From positions 194,750-258,749 of the forward strand of contig NZ_QQRU01000002.1 of NCBI RefSeq assembly GCF_003428885.1: 64,000 nucleotides of DNA, given 5' to 3'. Positions within the stretch are counted from its first letter, which is position 1. Each line of letters begins with the position of its first letter. The position numbers and the translations under genes are program-made. The notes below the pieces were generated by a model. It saw nothing but the letters and a program-made list of their open reading frames with translations. It had not been told where the DNA came from and did no database searches. Source of the DNA: Streptococcus sp. LQJ-218 (lineage in GTDB: Bacteria; Bacillota; Bacilli; Lactobacillales; Streptococcaceae). Shown here piece by piece: positions 27,092 to 38,075 of this stretch.

Positions 27092-27903
27092 AGCTTATCC
27101 TCTAGCTCACTTTCTGTCAAATAATTTTCAGGTAAATCATAGCCATTCTGGCTCAAAGAATGTTTTAATTGATTGGCAAAAGGATCGTCTAATCCAATTT
27201 GATCCAAATCATTTCGAGAGAAAAGCTCCCTTGGACTACTAGTTGATTCAATTGACCCTTTTTTCATGATCAATACGCGGTCACTCATGGCAACTTCTTC
27301 CAAATCATGTGTAATGGAAATGACCGTCATATCATAGTCTTTTCGAATTCCTTTTACTGTCTCAATGAGTTCTCTACGTCCCTCAGGATCCAACATACTT
27401 GTTGCTTCATCTAAGATTAAAATAGCTGGTCTTAGGGCTACAACACCTGCAATAGCCACACGTTGCTTTTGGCCACCTGATAGACGTGCCGGCTCTCTCT
27501 TTTTAAAGTCCAACATGCCAACCAAATCCAGAGCTTCTTCCACTCTCATTTTCATTTCTTGACGAGAAAGACCCTGATTTTCCAAACCAAAGGCAACATC
27601 ATCTTCAACAGTCGCTCCAACAAATTGATTGTCTGGATTTTGAAAAACCATACCGATTTGACGACGTATATTCCAAACATTTTCCTCAGTCAGCAGTTGG
27701 CCATCTATTACAATCTCTCCAGACTCCGCTTCCAATAAGCCATCAATTAATCGGACAGTAGTTGATTTACCACTACCATTATGCCCCACAATCGAAAGCC
27801 ATTCTCCACGTTTCACGTGAAACGTAATATCCTTCACATCAAAGTATTCCTGACTTTCCTTATAGCGAAAAGAAAGATTTTTTACATCAATTACTGATTT
27901 CAT
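27076..27903 (-). CDS. ecfA1: ECF transporter ATPase EcfA1
   Basis: The 275-residue ATPase has Walker [11 protein letters not shown]-loop [22 protein letters not shown], signature [17 protein letters not shown] and Walker [14 protein letters not shown]. It is the partner of EcfA2. A perfect parS site lies inside this coding region (27809-27824). It overlaps the pgsA stop by 4 bases. Confidence 0.95.
   Translation of the reverse strand: MKSVIDVKNLSFRYKESQEYFDVKDITFHVKRGEWLSIVGHNGSGKSTTVRLIDGLLEAESGEIVIDGQLLTEENVWNIRRQIGMVFQNPDNQFVGATVEDDVAFGLENQGLSRQEMKMRVEEALDLVGMLDFKKREPARLSGGQKQRVAIAGVVALRPAILILDEATSMLDPEGRRELIETVKGIRKDYDMTVISITHDLEEVAMSDRVLIMKKGSIESTSSPRELFSRNDLDQIGLDDPFANQLKHSLSQNGYDLPENYLTESELEDKLWELL
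27809..27824. promoter_or_regulatory. parS site (ParB/Spo0J binding)
   Basis: CGTTTCACGTGAAACG is a perfect 16-bp palindrome that matches the parS core GTTTCACGTGAAAC exactly. It lies within ecfA1, about 22 kb left of oriC. parS sites are usually inside genes near the origin, and ParB is encoded at 48603. Confidence 0.92.
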
Positions 27904-28445
27904 TTCGAACCAAATGTCCCTTTAAATACATAGGCACTACCCTTGAAATAATCATAGCCAGAGTAGATAGTGAAAAACAAGGCTACATAAAGTAGAACTT
28001 GACCAAGCAAAGTCCAATGTAATAGCAAGAAAATAATGGCAAACATCTGACTGAAAGTTTTAATTTTTCCAGGCATTGCTGCTGCTAAAACCGTTCCACC
28101 AGTTTCAACCAATAAAAGTCTTAAACCTGTCACAGCCAACTCACGACAGATGATCACTGCAACAATCCAAGCCGGAGCCATACCCAACTCAATCAACATG
28201 ATAAAAGCCGACATAACTAGCAACTTATCCGCCATTGGATCTGCAAACTTCCCAAAGTTGCTAACCACACTCCATTTACGAGCTAAATATCCATCTAAAT
28301 AGTCGGTAATACTGGCAATAGCAAAGATAATAGCTGCTACTATATGACTTTCTAGCGAATTCCCTATCGTTAAAATAAAGATAAAAATTGGTATAAAAAG
28401 AATTCGACCTATTGTTAAGAGATTTGGAATTTGTTCTTTTTTCAT
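27900..28445 (-). CDS. pgsA: CDP-diacylglycerol--glycerol-3-phosphate 3-phosphatidyltransferase
   Basis: The 181-residue membrane enzyme has the CDP-alcohol transferase signature DG-x2-AR-x8-G-x3-D-x3-D (DGYLARKWSVVSNFGKFADPMAD, given here only as its key residues) at about residues 50-72. It makes phosphatidylglycerol phosphate, the first step to phosphatidylglycerol. It lies between the RodZ-like gene and ecfA1 in one operon. Confidence 0.95.
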   Translation of the reverse strand: MKKEQIPNLLTIGRILFIPIFIFILTIGNSLESHIVAAIIFAIASITDYLDGYLARKWSVVSNFGKFADPMADKLLVMSAFIMLIELGMAPAWIVAVIICRELAVTGLRLLLVETGGTVLAAAMPGKIKTFSQMFAIIFLLLHWTLLGQVLLYVALFFTIYSGYDYFKGSAYVFKGTFGSK

Positions 28446-28455
28446 TCATTTTTCC

Positions 28456-29283
28456 TTAATTTTTAGTAAAGGTTAGAGTGATTTTTCCCGTCTGAGCTGT
28501 TAATTTCGATAAGTCAACAGTCTGATTATCTACTGTTAAGGCAACTCCTTTGACAACACCTAAGGTAATGGTCACAGGATTTTTTGTTGAAACTGTTGTC
28601 TCCGCACTTTTATTATCCTGCGATAAGGTCACACCACCCTCAAGATCACTTTCTGAAACACTAACCCAACTTCTAGCATCTGAGACTGATAATTGTAATT
28701 TTGCAGTTTCCTTGCTCGTTTTATAAGCAACTTCTACTATATTTCCTTCACCTGATACCGTTATAGCTGGTTCCATATTCGAAGAACTACTAGATGAGCT
28801 ACTGCTTGAGGATGGAGTTACAGAACTAGTCGAGCTTGTTGCTTGGACTACACTATAACTAGACGCAGATGAACGCTCAGGTTGAGTTTGAATATAGTTC
28901 CAAACATAGTAAGTCACAAAAATGACAATCGATAGGGCAAAGAGTATAAAGTAAAATAAAGGTAAAAATGATGTCCTATTTTTCTTACTTGAACGTCTCC
29001 TGCCTGTTAACTCCTCTTGATCAACATCTACCTCCTCATAAGTAATCATGCTCCCAGAATCATAAGCATCCAAGACAATTCTCTCATCTAGCTCAACTGC
29101 CCACGCATACTTTCGTAAAAAAGAACGAGCATAAAATGGACTAGGAAGTTGATCAAAATCATCAGCTTCCATTGCCTCCAACATATCCAACTGAATTTCT
29201 GTTTTTTTCTGCAATTCATCTAAACTCAATCCCTGATTGATTCTAGCTAATCGTAAAACCTCACCAATTGTTTTTTTCCTCAT
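28456..29283 (-). CDS. rodZ: RodZ-like membrane protein (HTH + DUF4115)
   Basis: The 275-residue protein has an N-terminal Xre-type HTH (about 1-70; GEVLRLARINQGLSLDELQKK), a basic segment, one membrane helix (about 105-125), a Ser-rich linker and an extracellular DUF4115 domain. RodZ-type proteins organise cell shape and elongation complexes. I chose ATG at 29283: AAGGG lies 8 bases upstream, while the ATG at 29292 touches the RBS. The neighbours ymfF/ymfH-like proteases and pgsA match the Bacillus ymfM locus. Confidence 0.88.
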   Translation of the reverse strand: MRKKTIGEVLRLARINQGLSLDELQKKTEIQLDMLEAMEADDFDQLPSPFYARSFLRKYAWAVELDERIVLDAYDSGSMITYEEVDVDQEELTGRRRSSKKNRTSFLPLFYFILFALSIVIFVTYYVWNYIQTQPERSSASSYSVVQATSSTSSVTPSSSSSSSSSSSNMEPAITVSGEGNIVEVAYKTSKETAKLQLSVSDARSWVSVSESDLEGGVTLSQDNKSAETTVSTKNPVTITLGVVKGVALTVDNQTVDLSKLTAQTGKITLTFTKN

Positions 29284-29324
29284 ACTTGTCATCCCTTCTT
29301 TCTAGTGTCTACTATGATAGGTTA

Positions 29325-30608
29325 CTACGATGGAAATATTGTAAAATCAACTATATCACCATCATCTATTAAATGGTGTCCAGCATCAAGGACATCCTCT
29401 AAAGTAATTTCCTGTAAAATTTTCGGCAAATCAAAAATTGTCTCACCATTTTCAAAAGCATCATATTGCGTTGCAATAAATTCAAGAGAGTTCATGCTAC
29501 TAAAAAATTCTCCAAACATCTCTCTTTTTATAATATCTAAATGATCCTCTGTAATATCTAAATCCTTTGCAAAATTACGAATAGCCTTCTTAAACTGATG
29601 AGATAAAGCAACTGGCTCTTTTGTATCCATTGTCAATATGACAAAATGAAAGCGACTTGTTACTTCAATTTCAAGAGATAAAAAAGCATCTATTTTACCT
29701 GATTCATATAATTTTTGAAAACGATCTGAAGTCCAACCAAACATCATCGTAAACAATAATTTTAATAAAATATGATGTCGATAGCAATCCGCCTCAGCAA
29801 CTTCTCGTTTACCTCTAATCCCAATCGCTAGTTTGGGAGAAGATACTTCCATTCTCATACTGTCTGTTTGCTTTACAGCCTGTAAAACAAACTTTTCTCT
29901 TGCTCCATCCTGAACATCTAAATCTTTCAATTCTTTGCTTTCAAAATAGTCCTGTACTTGCTTCACTTCAAAATTACCAACTAAAAACAGAGACATATTT
30001 ACAGGTTTGTAAAACCTTGTAAAATTTTCTTGCAAAATAGTTAGATTGATTTGGGAAATGGACTCCTCACTGCCAACTATATCAGTTGCTAAAGGTGTCC
30101 CAGGATACAAATTCGCTAAAGTTGAAAAGAATAAACACGAATCTGGATCATCTTGATACATTTCTCGTTCTTGCTGGATAATATCCTGCTCTCTTAAAAT
30201 AGAATCTTCAGTAAAGTGTGCTGATGTTACCAATTCATTAAGTAAGTCTAAATTTTCTAAAAAATAATCCGTTGCTGAAAAAAGATAACTTGTTTTTGTA
30301 AAACTTGTAAAGGCATTACTATCTGCACCTAGACTCGTAAAAGCCGACATCAAATCACTAGAATCTTCTCTTTCAAATAATTTATGTTCAAGAAAATGAG
30401 CAATTCCTGTAGGATAGTATTTTACACTTCCGTCAACTTCTGTGACAAGCCTATCTACCGAACCAAACTGTACAGTTACACTCCCGTAAACCTCTTTAAA
30501 TTCCTTTTTAGGTAAAAGAGCAACTGTCAATCCATTTGACAAACGAGTTCGATAAACCATTTCTTTTACAGCTGGATAGTATTTTTCTTCAAAAACAACC
30601 TTTGTCAT
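29325..30608 (-). CDS. M16 family zinc protease, catalytic partner (YmfH-like)
   Basis: The 427-residue protein keeps the inverted zinc motif HFLEH at 71-75 and the downstream acidic region with EREMYQDD, so it is probably an active M16 metalloprotease. It overlaps the upstream M16 homologue, which lacks the motif, by 4 bases; the pair probably forms a heterodimer like other two-subunit M16 enzymes. The substrate is unknown. In Bacillus the ymfF/ymfH pair precedes ymfM and pgsA in the same order. Confidence 0.88.
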   Translation of the reverse strand: MTKVVFEEKYYPAVKEMVYRTRLSNGLTVALLPKKEFKEVYGSVTVQFGSVDRLVTEVDGSVKYYPTGIAHFLEHKLFEREDSSDLMSAFTSLGADSNAFTSFTKTSYLFSATDYFLENLDLLNELVTSAHFTEDSILREQDIIQQEREMYQDDPDSCLFFSTLANLYPGTPLATDIVGSEESISQINLTILQENFTRFYKPVNMSLFLVGNFEVKQVQDYFESKELKDLDVQDGAREKFVLQAVKQTDSMRMEVSSPKLAIGIRGKREVAEADCYRHHILLKLLFTMMFGWTSDRFQKLYESGKIDAFLSLEIEVTSRFHFVILTMDTKEPVALSHQFKKAIRNFAKDLDITEDHLDIIKREMFGEFFSSMNSLEFIATQYDAFENGETIFDLPKILQEITLEDVLDAGHHLIDDGDIVDFTIFPS

Positions 30609-31855
30609 TCTATTCCTTCCATAAAGTAAATCGCCTGTAGTTTCACATTATTAGCTGCTCTACAAATAGCATCTTTGTCAACTTGCTCGAGTTTTGCAAT
30701 CCAACCTTTAAAGTCTGCTGAAGATTTCCCAAGTAAAGCATTTTGATAAGCACGTTCAATCAATGAACTTTGATTATCTTGAGAAAGTAACAAAGATCGA
30801 CGAATCATTTCCTTGGTCTGCTCTAGCTCAAGCTCTGTAAAATATCCTTTTTTTAAATCAAGAAGTTGATTATTCATCATTTTACGAGTCTGGTTTCGAT
30901 TTTCTCGATTGATACCAGCATACATCCTCAATAATCCACTAAACACATCGAACTGACTTGAAATAGTATAAGCCAATCCAGCATTTTCACGTACATTTGT
31001 AAATAGTTTAGAGTGAGCAAATCCACCAAGTAAACCATTCATTACAATCATGGGTAAATGTTGCTCATCACCATATTCAGAAGGGCAATGATAACCTAAT
31101 TCCAAAATGGATTGTCCCACATTTTTCCGAACCATACCTTCCTGAAGAATATTGGAATAAGGTTGACAGTACTGAACCTTCACATCTCCTTCTCGACCTT
31201 TCAAGCCAAATGATTCTAATACATTTTGAATTTCGATCTCATTAAAATCACCTAGGAAAAAGAAATCTATTCGATCATTGGCCAAAAATTCTTGGAAACA
31301 AGAATAAGAACTTTGTGGAGTTTCAACTAAAATACGATTTCGTAATTCACTATATTCCAATTGAATACGGTCATCATAAAAAAATAATTTATCCAATTCT
31401 TTATGTGCGAAATAAAAAGAATCATCCATATCAGCTGCTAAACTTGCTAGCAATTGCTTTTTCTCAATTTCAAATAAGGCCGGATCAAACCCATTATCAA
31501 CTAGCTTGGGTGAAAAAAGAGTTTCTTTTACTAGTTCTAAAACCTGAGAAGTTAGCATATTTTTCCTACTTAAAAACTCATCACGAACATAGGTAAATGT
31601 CAATTCTACAATATGACTTTGCCCTCTTCTGAAACAATTGGTTGACATATCTGTACCGTACAGATTGGCCAAATGTTTTCTCAAATCTTGAGAAGTGGGG
31701 TACATCTGATTAGCAGTCTCTAGCATACTCGCACTCAACATGCGACCTGCAATCGTATCAAGAGATAATGGAGCGGTAAAACGCACGGTGATTTTGTTCG
31801 TTTTAAACTTTTTTGATTGGATAAAATGTGTTGAAATTCCATGCACTAACTCCAT
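30605..31855 (-). CDS. M16 family protein lacking the zinc motif (YmfF-like)
   Basis: The 416-residue protein has the M16 fold pattern but no HxxEH: the expected position reads SMLETANQMYP. It retains the C-terminal substrate-positioning region with GYHCP and LAYTISSQFD. It is probably the non-catalytic subunit paired with the active protease downstream. RBS TAAGGAGG lies before ATG. Confidence 0.86.
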   Translation of the reverse strand: MELVHGISTHFIQSKKFKTNKITVRFTAPLSLDTIAGRMLSASMLETANQMYPTSQDLRKHLANLYGTDMSTNCFRRGQSHIVELTFTYVRDEFLSRKNMLTSQVLELVKETLFSPKLVDNGFDPALFEIEKKQLLASLAADMDDSFYFAHKELDKLFFYDDRIQLEYSELRNRILVETPQSSYSCFQEFLANDRIDFFFLGDFNEIEIQNVLESFGLKGREGDVKVQYCQPYSNILQEGMVRKNVGQSILELGYHCPSEYGDEQHLPMIVMNGLLGGFAHSKLFTNVRENAGLAYTISSQFDVFSGLLRMYAGINRENRNQTRKMMNNQLLDLKKGYFTELELEQTKEMIRRSLLLSQDNQSSLIERAYQNALLGKSSADFKGWIAKLEQVDKDAICRAANNVKLQAIYFMEGIE

Positions 31856-32013
31856 GATTTACCTCCTTATATACAGACTTCTATTATATCACGAAAACCT
31901 GAAATTTTCTTGTTCTCTGTAACACTTTTGAAATAAAAATCGCTTACATTCCTTCCCGTTTCTCTCACTATTTTTAGGAAAATATGATATAATACCAAAG
32001 ATTGAGGTGAATT

Positions 32014-32382
32014 ATGGAATACAAATTATTTGAAGAATTTATTACCCTCCAAGCACTACTCAAAGAACTTGGAATTACACATAGCGGAGGAGCTATCAAA
32101 TCATTTCTCTCTGAACATTCTGTTTACTTTAATGGGGAATTAGAGAGTCGTCGTGGAAAAAAACTTCGTATCGGAGATAAAGTTGACATCCCTGACATGA
32201 ATATTGACATCTTGTTGACACAACCTACTTCTGAGGAGCAAGAGGAATACCAAGCTGATAAAATTGAAAAAGAACGAATCGCTAAACTTGTCAAGGAGAT
32301 GAATAAAGGAGTTAAAAAAGACAACTCTAAACCTACTTCATCATCCAAAAGCAAACAAGCTCCGCGATTCCCTGGTAGATAA
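32014..32382 (+). CDS. yaaA: S4-domain protein YaaA (RNA-binding)
   Basis: The 122-residue protein has an S4 RNA-binding domain (about 10-75: [23 protein letters not shown]) and a charged C-terminal tail. YaaA-type proteins sit directly before recF in Firmicutes, as here (2 bases apart). The role is not firmly known; ribosome assembly has been suggested. RBS TTGAGGTG lies 5 bases before ATG. Confidence 0.88.
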   Translation: MEYKLFEEFITLQALLKELGITHSGGAIKSFLSEHSVYFNGELESRRGKKLRIGDKVDIPDMNIDILLTQPTSEEQEEYQADKIEKERIAKLVKEMNKGVKKDNSKPTSSSKSKQAPRFPGR

Positions 32383-32384
32383 TC

Positions 32385-33482
32385 ATGTGGCTACAACACC
32401 TATCTCTCAAAACTTTTCGTAACTACAAAGAAACGAAAATAGACTTTAATCCTAAATTAAATGTCTTTTTAGGACGCAATGCACAAGGTAAAACAAATAT
32501 GTTAGAGGCTATCTATTTTTTAGCCTTAACACGTAGTCATCGAACTCGAACAGATAAAAATCTCATTCATTTCGATGAGGAACAACTTCATCTTTCAGGT
32601 CTTGTTCAGAAAAAAACGGGATCTATTCCTCTCGAAATTGAACTAACGCAAAAAGGCCGTGTAACAAAAGTTAATCACTTAAAGCAGGCACGACTTTCAG
32701 ATTATGTAGGACACATGAATGTTGTCTTATTTGCTCCGGAAGATTTACAACTAATTAAAGGAGCACCTTCAGTTCGACGAAAATTCATTGATATGGAGCT
32801 TGGGCAAATTAAGCCCATCTATTTATCAGATTTAACCAATTATAACCACATCCTAAAACAAAGGAACACTTATCTAAAATCAGCTCAAAAAATAGATGAA
32901 ACTTTTCTTTCAGTACTAGATGATCAGCTAGTCGATTATGGATGTCGTGTAATGAATCACCGCTTAGATTTCATAAAAAAACTAGAGTATTTTGGGCATA
33001 AGAAACATTTTGAATTATCTAATCAGATTGAAGAGTTGTCAATATCCTATCAATCTTCTGTCAAGCTAACTGACAAAGAAGACTTATCCGAATCTTTCAA
33101 AATTGCTTTAGACAAAAGTAGGTCCAGAGATTTATTTAAAAAGAACACTGGTGTTGGTCCTCATCGGGATGACATTTCTTTTTATATAAATGGGATGGAT
33201 GCTAGTTTTGGAAGTCAAGGTCAACATCGTAGTCTCGTCTTATCAATAAAACTAGCAGAAATCGAATTAATGGAAAGTATAACTACAGAATCTCCAATAT
33301 TACTGCTTGACGATGTTATGAGCGAACTTGACAACACTAGACAACTAAAATTATTAGAAACGATTTCTCATTCAATCCAAACCTTTATTACAACAACCAG
33401 CTTAGATCATCTTCAAAATCTGCCAGAAAATCTAAGTATCTTCACTATTCAGGATGGTAAAGTTGCTGTAAACCAAAGTTGA
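32385..33482 (+). CDS. recF: RecF recombination mediator ATPase
   Basis: The 365-residue SMC-like ATPase has Walker [10 protein letters not shown] (30-38), the signature GSQGQHRS and Walker [12 protein letters not shown]. It loads RecA at gapped DNA during repair. It is transcribed toward oriC, against the replication fork, unlike most genes here and unlike its usual dnaA-dnaN-recF position. Confidence 0.95.
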   Translation: MWLQHLSLKTFRNYKETKIDFNPKLNVFLGRNAQGKTNMLEAIYFLALTRSHRTRTDKNLIHFDEEQLHLSGLVQKKTGSIPLEIELTQKGRVTKVNHLKQARLSDYVGHMNVVLFAPEDLQLIKGAPSVRRKFIDMELGQIKPIYLSDLTNYNHILKQRNTYLKSAQKIDETFLSVLDDQLVDYGCRVMNHRLDFIKKLEYFGHKKHFELSNQIEELSISYQSSVKLTDKEDLSESFKIALDKSRSRDLFKKNTGVGPHRDDISFYINGMDASFGSQGQHRSLVLSIKLAEIELMESITTESPILLLDDVMSELDNTRQLKLLETISHSIQTFITTTSLDHLQNLPENLSIFTIQDGKVAVNQS

Positions 33483-33484
33483 CA

Positions 33485-33530
33485 ACATCGTAAAAGAACT
33501 CCTGTTCTCACGGGAGTTCTTTTACGATGT
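33485..33530. terminator. Bidirectional terminator between recF and guaB
   Basis: A perfect 18-bp stem (33485-33502 with 33513-33530) and 10-base loop are followed by TTTTT on the + strand. It lies between the convergent recF stop (33482) and guaB stop (33533). Confidence 0.9.
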
Positions 33531-33532
33531 TT

Positions 33533-35089
<1,557 letters not shown>

Positions 35090-35113
35090 TCAAATGTTAC
35101 AGGGGTAAATAAA

Positions 35114-35148
35114 AAACTATCTTTTCTTTGAGATAGAAATGATAGTTT
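35114..35148 (-). terminator. Terminator of trpS
   Basis: An 8-bp stem (35114-35121 with 35141-35148) with a 19-base loop ends in TTTTTTATT on the minus strand, 15 bases after the trpS stop. Confidence 0.6.
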
Positions 35149-35162
35149 CTTGTAAAATAAAC

Positions 35163-36188
35163 TTAGTTAAAGTAATTGAGTCCCATTGCACCCTTAACCT
35201 CAGATAGGGTTTGACCCGCAACTTCACGCGCTCTTTCACTACCTTTTTGAAGCATATTATAAACTTCTCCCATATCCTTAGCAAATTCAATACGACGCTC
35301 ACGAATAGGACCCAGTTCACGTTCTAATATTTCAAGTAGATAACGCTTGGTCTTCACATCACCAAGACCACCTTGTTGATAATGTTCTTTCATGTCAGCA
35401 ATTTCTTGAGCATCTTCTGGACGACCAAAAACATCTAGATAATGGAAAACCATATTTTCTTCAATTTTACCTGGATCCTCAACGCGAATATGATCTGGAT
35501 CTGTATACATACTCATTACTTTTTTACGCAAAGTATCCGCATCATCAGCTAAATAAATACCGTTATTGAGTGATTTAGACATTTTAGCATTTCCATCTAA
35601 ACCAGGTAAACGCCCTGCTCTTTCATTTTCTGGATAAATACCTTCCGGTTCCACCAAGACATCACAGTTATATGCATTGTTAAAAGAACGAACAATCTCG
35701 CGAGTTTGCTCAATCATTGGTTTTTGATCTGTCCCAACAGGAACATAATTAGCCTTAAAAGCTGTGATGTCAGCTGCTTGAGCGATTGGGTAAACCAAGA
35801 AGCCTGTCGGAATGCTTTCTCCAAATCCTTTCTGAGAAATTTCTGTCTTGACAGTTGGATTACGCTCCAAACGAGCTAATGAAACTAGATTCATATAATA
35901 CATAGACAACTCAGCCAACTCTGGAATCTGGCTTTGAATAAAGATAGTTGATTTACTTGGATCCAATCCAACTGCAAGGTAATCCAAAGCCACATTTCCG
36001 ATAGACTCTACAATGGTTTGAGGATCTTTGGCATGATCTGTCAAGGCTTGTTGGTCGGCCAGGAATACAAACATATCATACTTATCCTCTTCCTGCAACA
36101 ATACTCGATTTTTGAGACTTCCAACATAATGTCCAATATGCAATTTTCCTGTTGGACGGTCTCCTGTTAAAATAATGGGTTTAGTCAT
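35163..36188 (-). CDS. trpS: Tryptophanyl-tRNA synthetase
   Basis: The 341-residue class I synthetase has the HIGH motif in [13 protein letters not shown] (about 12-24) and the KMSKS motif in [11 protein letters not shown] (about 200). It charges tRNA-Trp. No T-box leader is visible in the short AT-rich upstream region. Confidence 0.96.
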   Translation of the reverse strand: MTKPIILTGDRPTGKLHIGHYVGSLKNRVLLQEEDKYDMFVFLADQQALTDHAKDPQTIVESIGNVALDYLAVGLDPSKSTIFIQSQIPELAELSMYYMNLVSLARLERNPTVKTEISQKGFGESIPTGFLVYPIAQAADITAFKANYVPVGTDQKPMIEQTREIVRSFNNAYNCDVLVEPEGIYPENERAGRLPGLDGNAKMSKSLNNGIYLADDADTLRKKVMSMYTDPDHIRVEDPGKIEENMVFHYLDVFGRPEDAQEIADMKEHYQQGGLGDVKTKRYLLEILERELGPIRERRIEFAKDMGEVYNMLQKGSERAREVAGQTLSEVKGAMGLNYFN

Positions 36189-36394
36189 TTTATTCTCCTT
36201 CGATATGGTCCCTTCAATTATAGCATTTTTTTAATGAAATAACCGGAATTTATCAAAATAAATCAGTCTTACCATTTACGGATTCGTGTAAAGAATACTG
36301 TAAATCTAATTTACACAAAATTGACAGATAAAAATTTGAATATTTGTTGATTTTCTAGTAGAATTAGAGTATTACATATAATAGGAGAAAAACA

Positions 36395-38017
36395 TTGCTT
36401 ACAGTATCTGATGTTTCACTACGTTTTAGTGATCGCAAACTTTTTGATGAGGTCAACATCAAATTTACAGAAGGAAATACCTACGGTTTAATCGGTGCTA
36501 ACGGTGCAGGTAAATCAACATTTTTAAAAATCTTAGCTGGTGATATCGAACCGACTACTGGTCATATTTCTCTTGGACCTGATGAACGTCTTTCTGTGCT
36601 TCGTCAAAATCACTTTGACTATGAGGATGAACGTGCTATTGATGTTGTTATCATGGGTAATGAAAAACTATACAACATCATGAAAGAAAAAGATGCAATC
36701 TATATGAAAGCAGACTTTACTGATGAAGACGGGGTTCGTGCAGCTGAGCTTGAAGGAGAATTTGCTGAACTAGGTGGTTGGGAAGCTGAGAGTGAAGCTT
36801 CACAACTCTTGCAAAACTTGAATATCCCTGAAGATCTTCATTACCAAAATATGAGTGAACTAGCAAATGGAGATAAAGTGAAAGTTCTCCTTGCTAAAGC
36901 CTTGTTTGGTAAACCAGATGTTCTTCTTTTAGACGAACCAACTAACGGTCTTGATATCCAATCTATTACTTGGTTAGAAGATTTCTTGATTGACTTTGAT
37001 AACACCGTTATTGTCGTATCACACGACCGTCACTTCTTAAATAAAGTTTGTACCCACATGGCCGACCTTGATTTTGGGAAAATCAAGCTCTATGTCGGAA
37101 ACTACGATTTCTGGAAAGAATCTTCTGAGCTTGCTGCTAAATTGCTAGCAGACCGTAATGCAAAAGCAGAAGAAAAAATTAAGCAACTCCAAGAATTCGT
37201 TGCTCGATTCTCTGCTAATGCTTCTAAATCAAGACAAGCAACATCACGTAAGAAAATGCTTGATAAGATTGAACTTGAAGAAATTGTGCCATCTAGTCGT
37301 AAATATCCATTTATCAACTTTAAAGCTGAACGAGAAATCGGTAACGATCTCTTGACAGTAGAAAATCTATCTGTCAAGATTGATGGCGAAACTATTCTTG
37401 ACAACATCAGCTTTATCTTGCGTCCAGGTGACAAGACTGCTCTTATCGGACAAAACGATATCCAAACAACTGCTCTCATCCGTGCTATTATGGGTGATAT
37501 CGACTATGAAGGAACTGTCAAGTGGGGAGTTACAACTAGTCGTTCTTACTTACCAAAAGACAATTCAGCTGATTTTGCTGGGGGTGAATCTATTCTTGAC
37601 TGGTTGCGTCAATTTGCAAGTAAAGAAGAAGATGACAACACCTTCTTGCGTGGTTTCCTCGGTCGTATGCTCTTCTCTGGAGATGAGGTTAACAAACCTG
37701 TAAACGTCTTGTCAGGGGGAGAAAAAGTTCGTGTCATGCTTTCAAAACTTATGCTCTTGAAATCAAATGTGCTTGTACTTGATGATCCAACCAATCACTT
37801 GGACTTGGAATCTATCTCAAGCTTGAACGATGGATTGAAAAACTTTAAAGAATCAATCATCTTTGCCAGTCATGACCACGAGTTTATTCAAACTCTAGCT
37901 AACCATATCATTGTCTTGTCCAAAAATGGCGTCATTGACCGTATCGATGAAACCTATGATGAATTCCTAGAGAATGCAGAAGTACAAGCAAAAGTTAAAG
38001 AACTTTGGAAAGACTAA
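36395..38017 (+). CDS. ABC-F family ATPase (YkpA/YbiT-like) with asymmetric ATP sites
   Basis: The 540-residue soluble protein has two ABC domains and no membrane segment. NBD1 has Walker A GANGAGKST (34-42) and Walker B LLLDEP (E181), but its signature is LANGDK (156-161). NBD2 has signature LSGGE (439-443) but a degenerate Walker A GQNDIQTT (352-359, Lys missing) and Asp464 in place of the catalytic Glu. One composite site is thus intact and the other degenerate. ABC-F proteins act on the ribosome in translation. The start codon is TTG with AGGAG 9 bases before it. Confidence 0.9.
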   Translation: MLTVSDVSLRFSDRKLFDEVNIKFTEGNTYGLIGANGAGKSTFLKILAGDIEPTTGHISLGPDERLSVLRQNHFDYEDERAIDVVIMGNEKLYNIMKEKDAIYMKADFTDEDGVRAAELEGEFAELGGWEAESEASQLLQNLNIPEDLHYQNMSELANGDKVKVLLAKALFGKPDVLLLDEPTNGLDIQSITWLEDFLIDFDNTVIVVSHDRHFLNKVCTHMADLDFGKIKLYVGNYDFWKESSELAAKLLADRNAKAEEKIKQLQEFVARFSANASKSRQATSRKKMLDKIELEEIVPSSRKYPFINFKAEREIGNDLLTVENLSVKIDGETILDNISFILRPGDKTALIGQNDIQTTALIRAIMGDIDYEGTVKWGVTTSRSYLPKDNSADFAGGESILDWLRQFASKEEDDNTFLRGFLGRMLFSGDEVNKPVNVLSGGEKVRVMLSKLMLLKSNVLVLDDPTNHLDLESISSLNDGLKNFKESIIFASHDHEFIQTLANHIIVLSKNGVIDRIDETYDEFLENAEVQAKVKELWKD

Positions 38018-38075
38018 AATTTTCAAAACTCAGTTGGGTTAACCAGCTGAGTTTTCTAACATTTTATGAGGTAAC

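Noticed and set aside
36286..36316. Inverted repeat GTGTAAA/TTTACAC upstream of the ABC-F gene as an operator
   Set aside because: It has only 7-bp arms with a 17-base loop in AT-rich DNA, and I know no regulator with that site.
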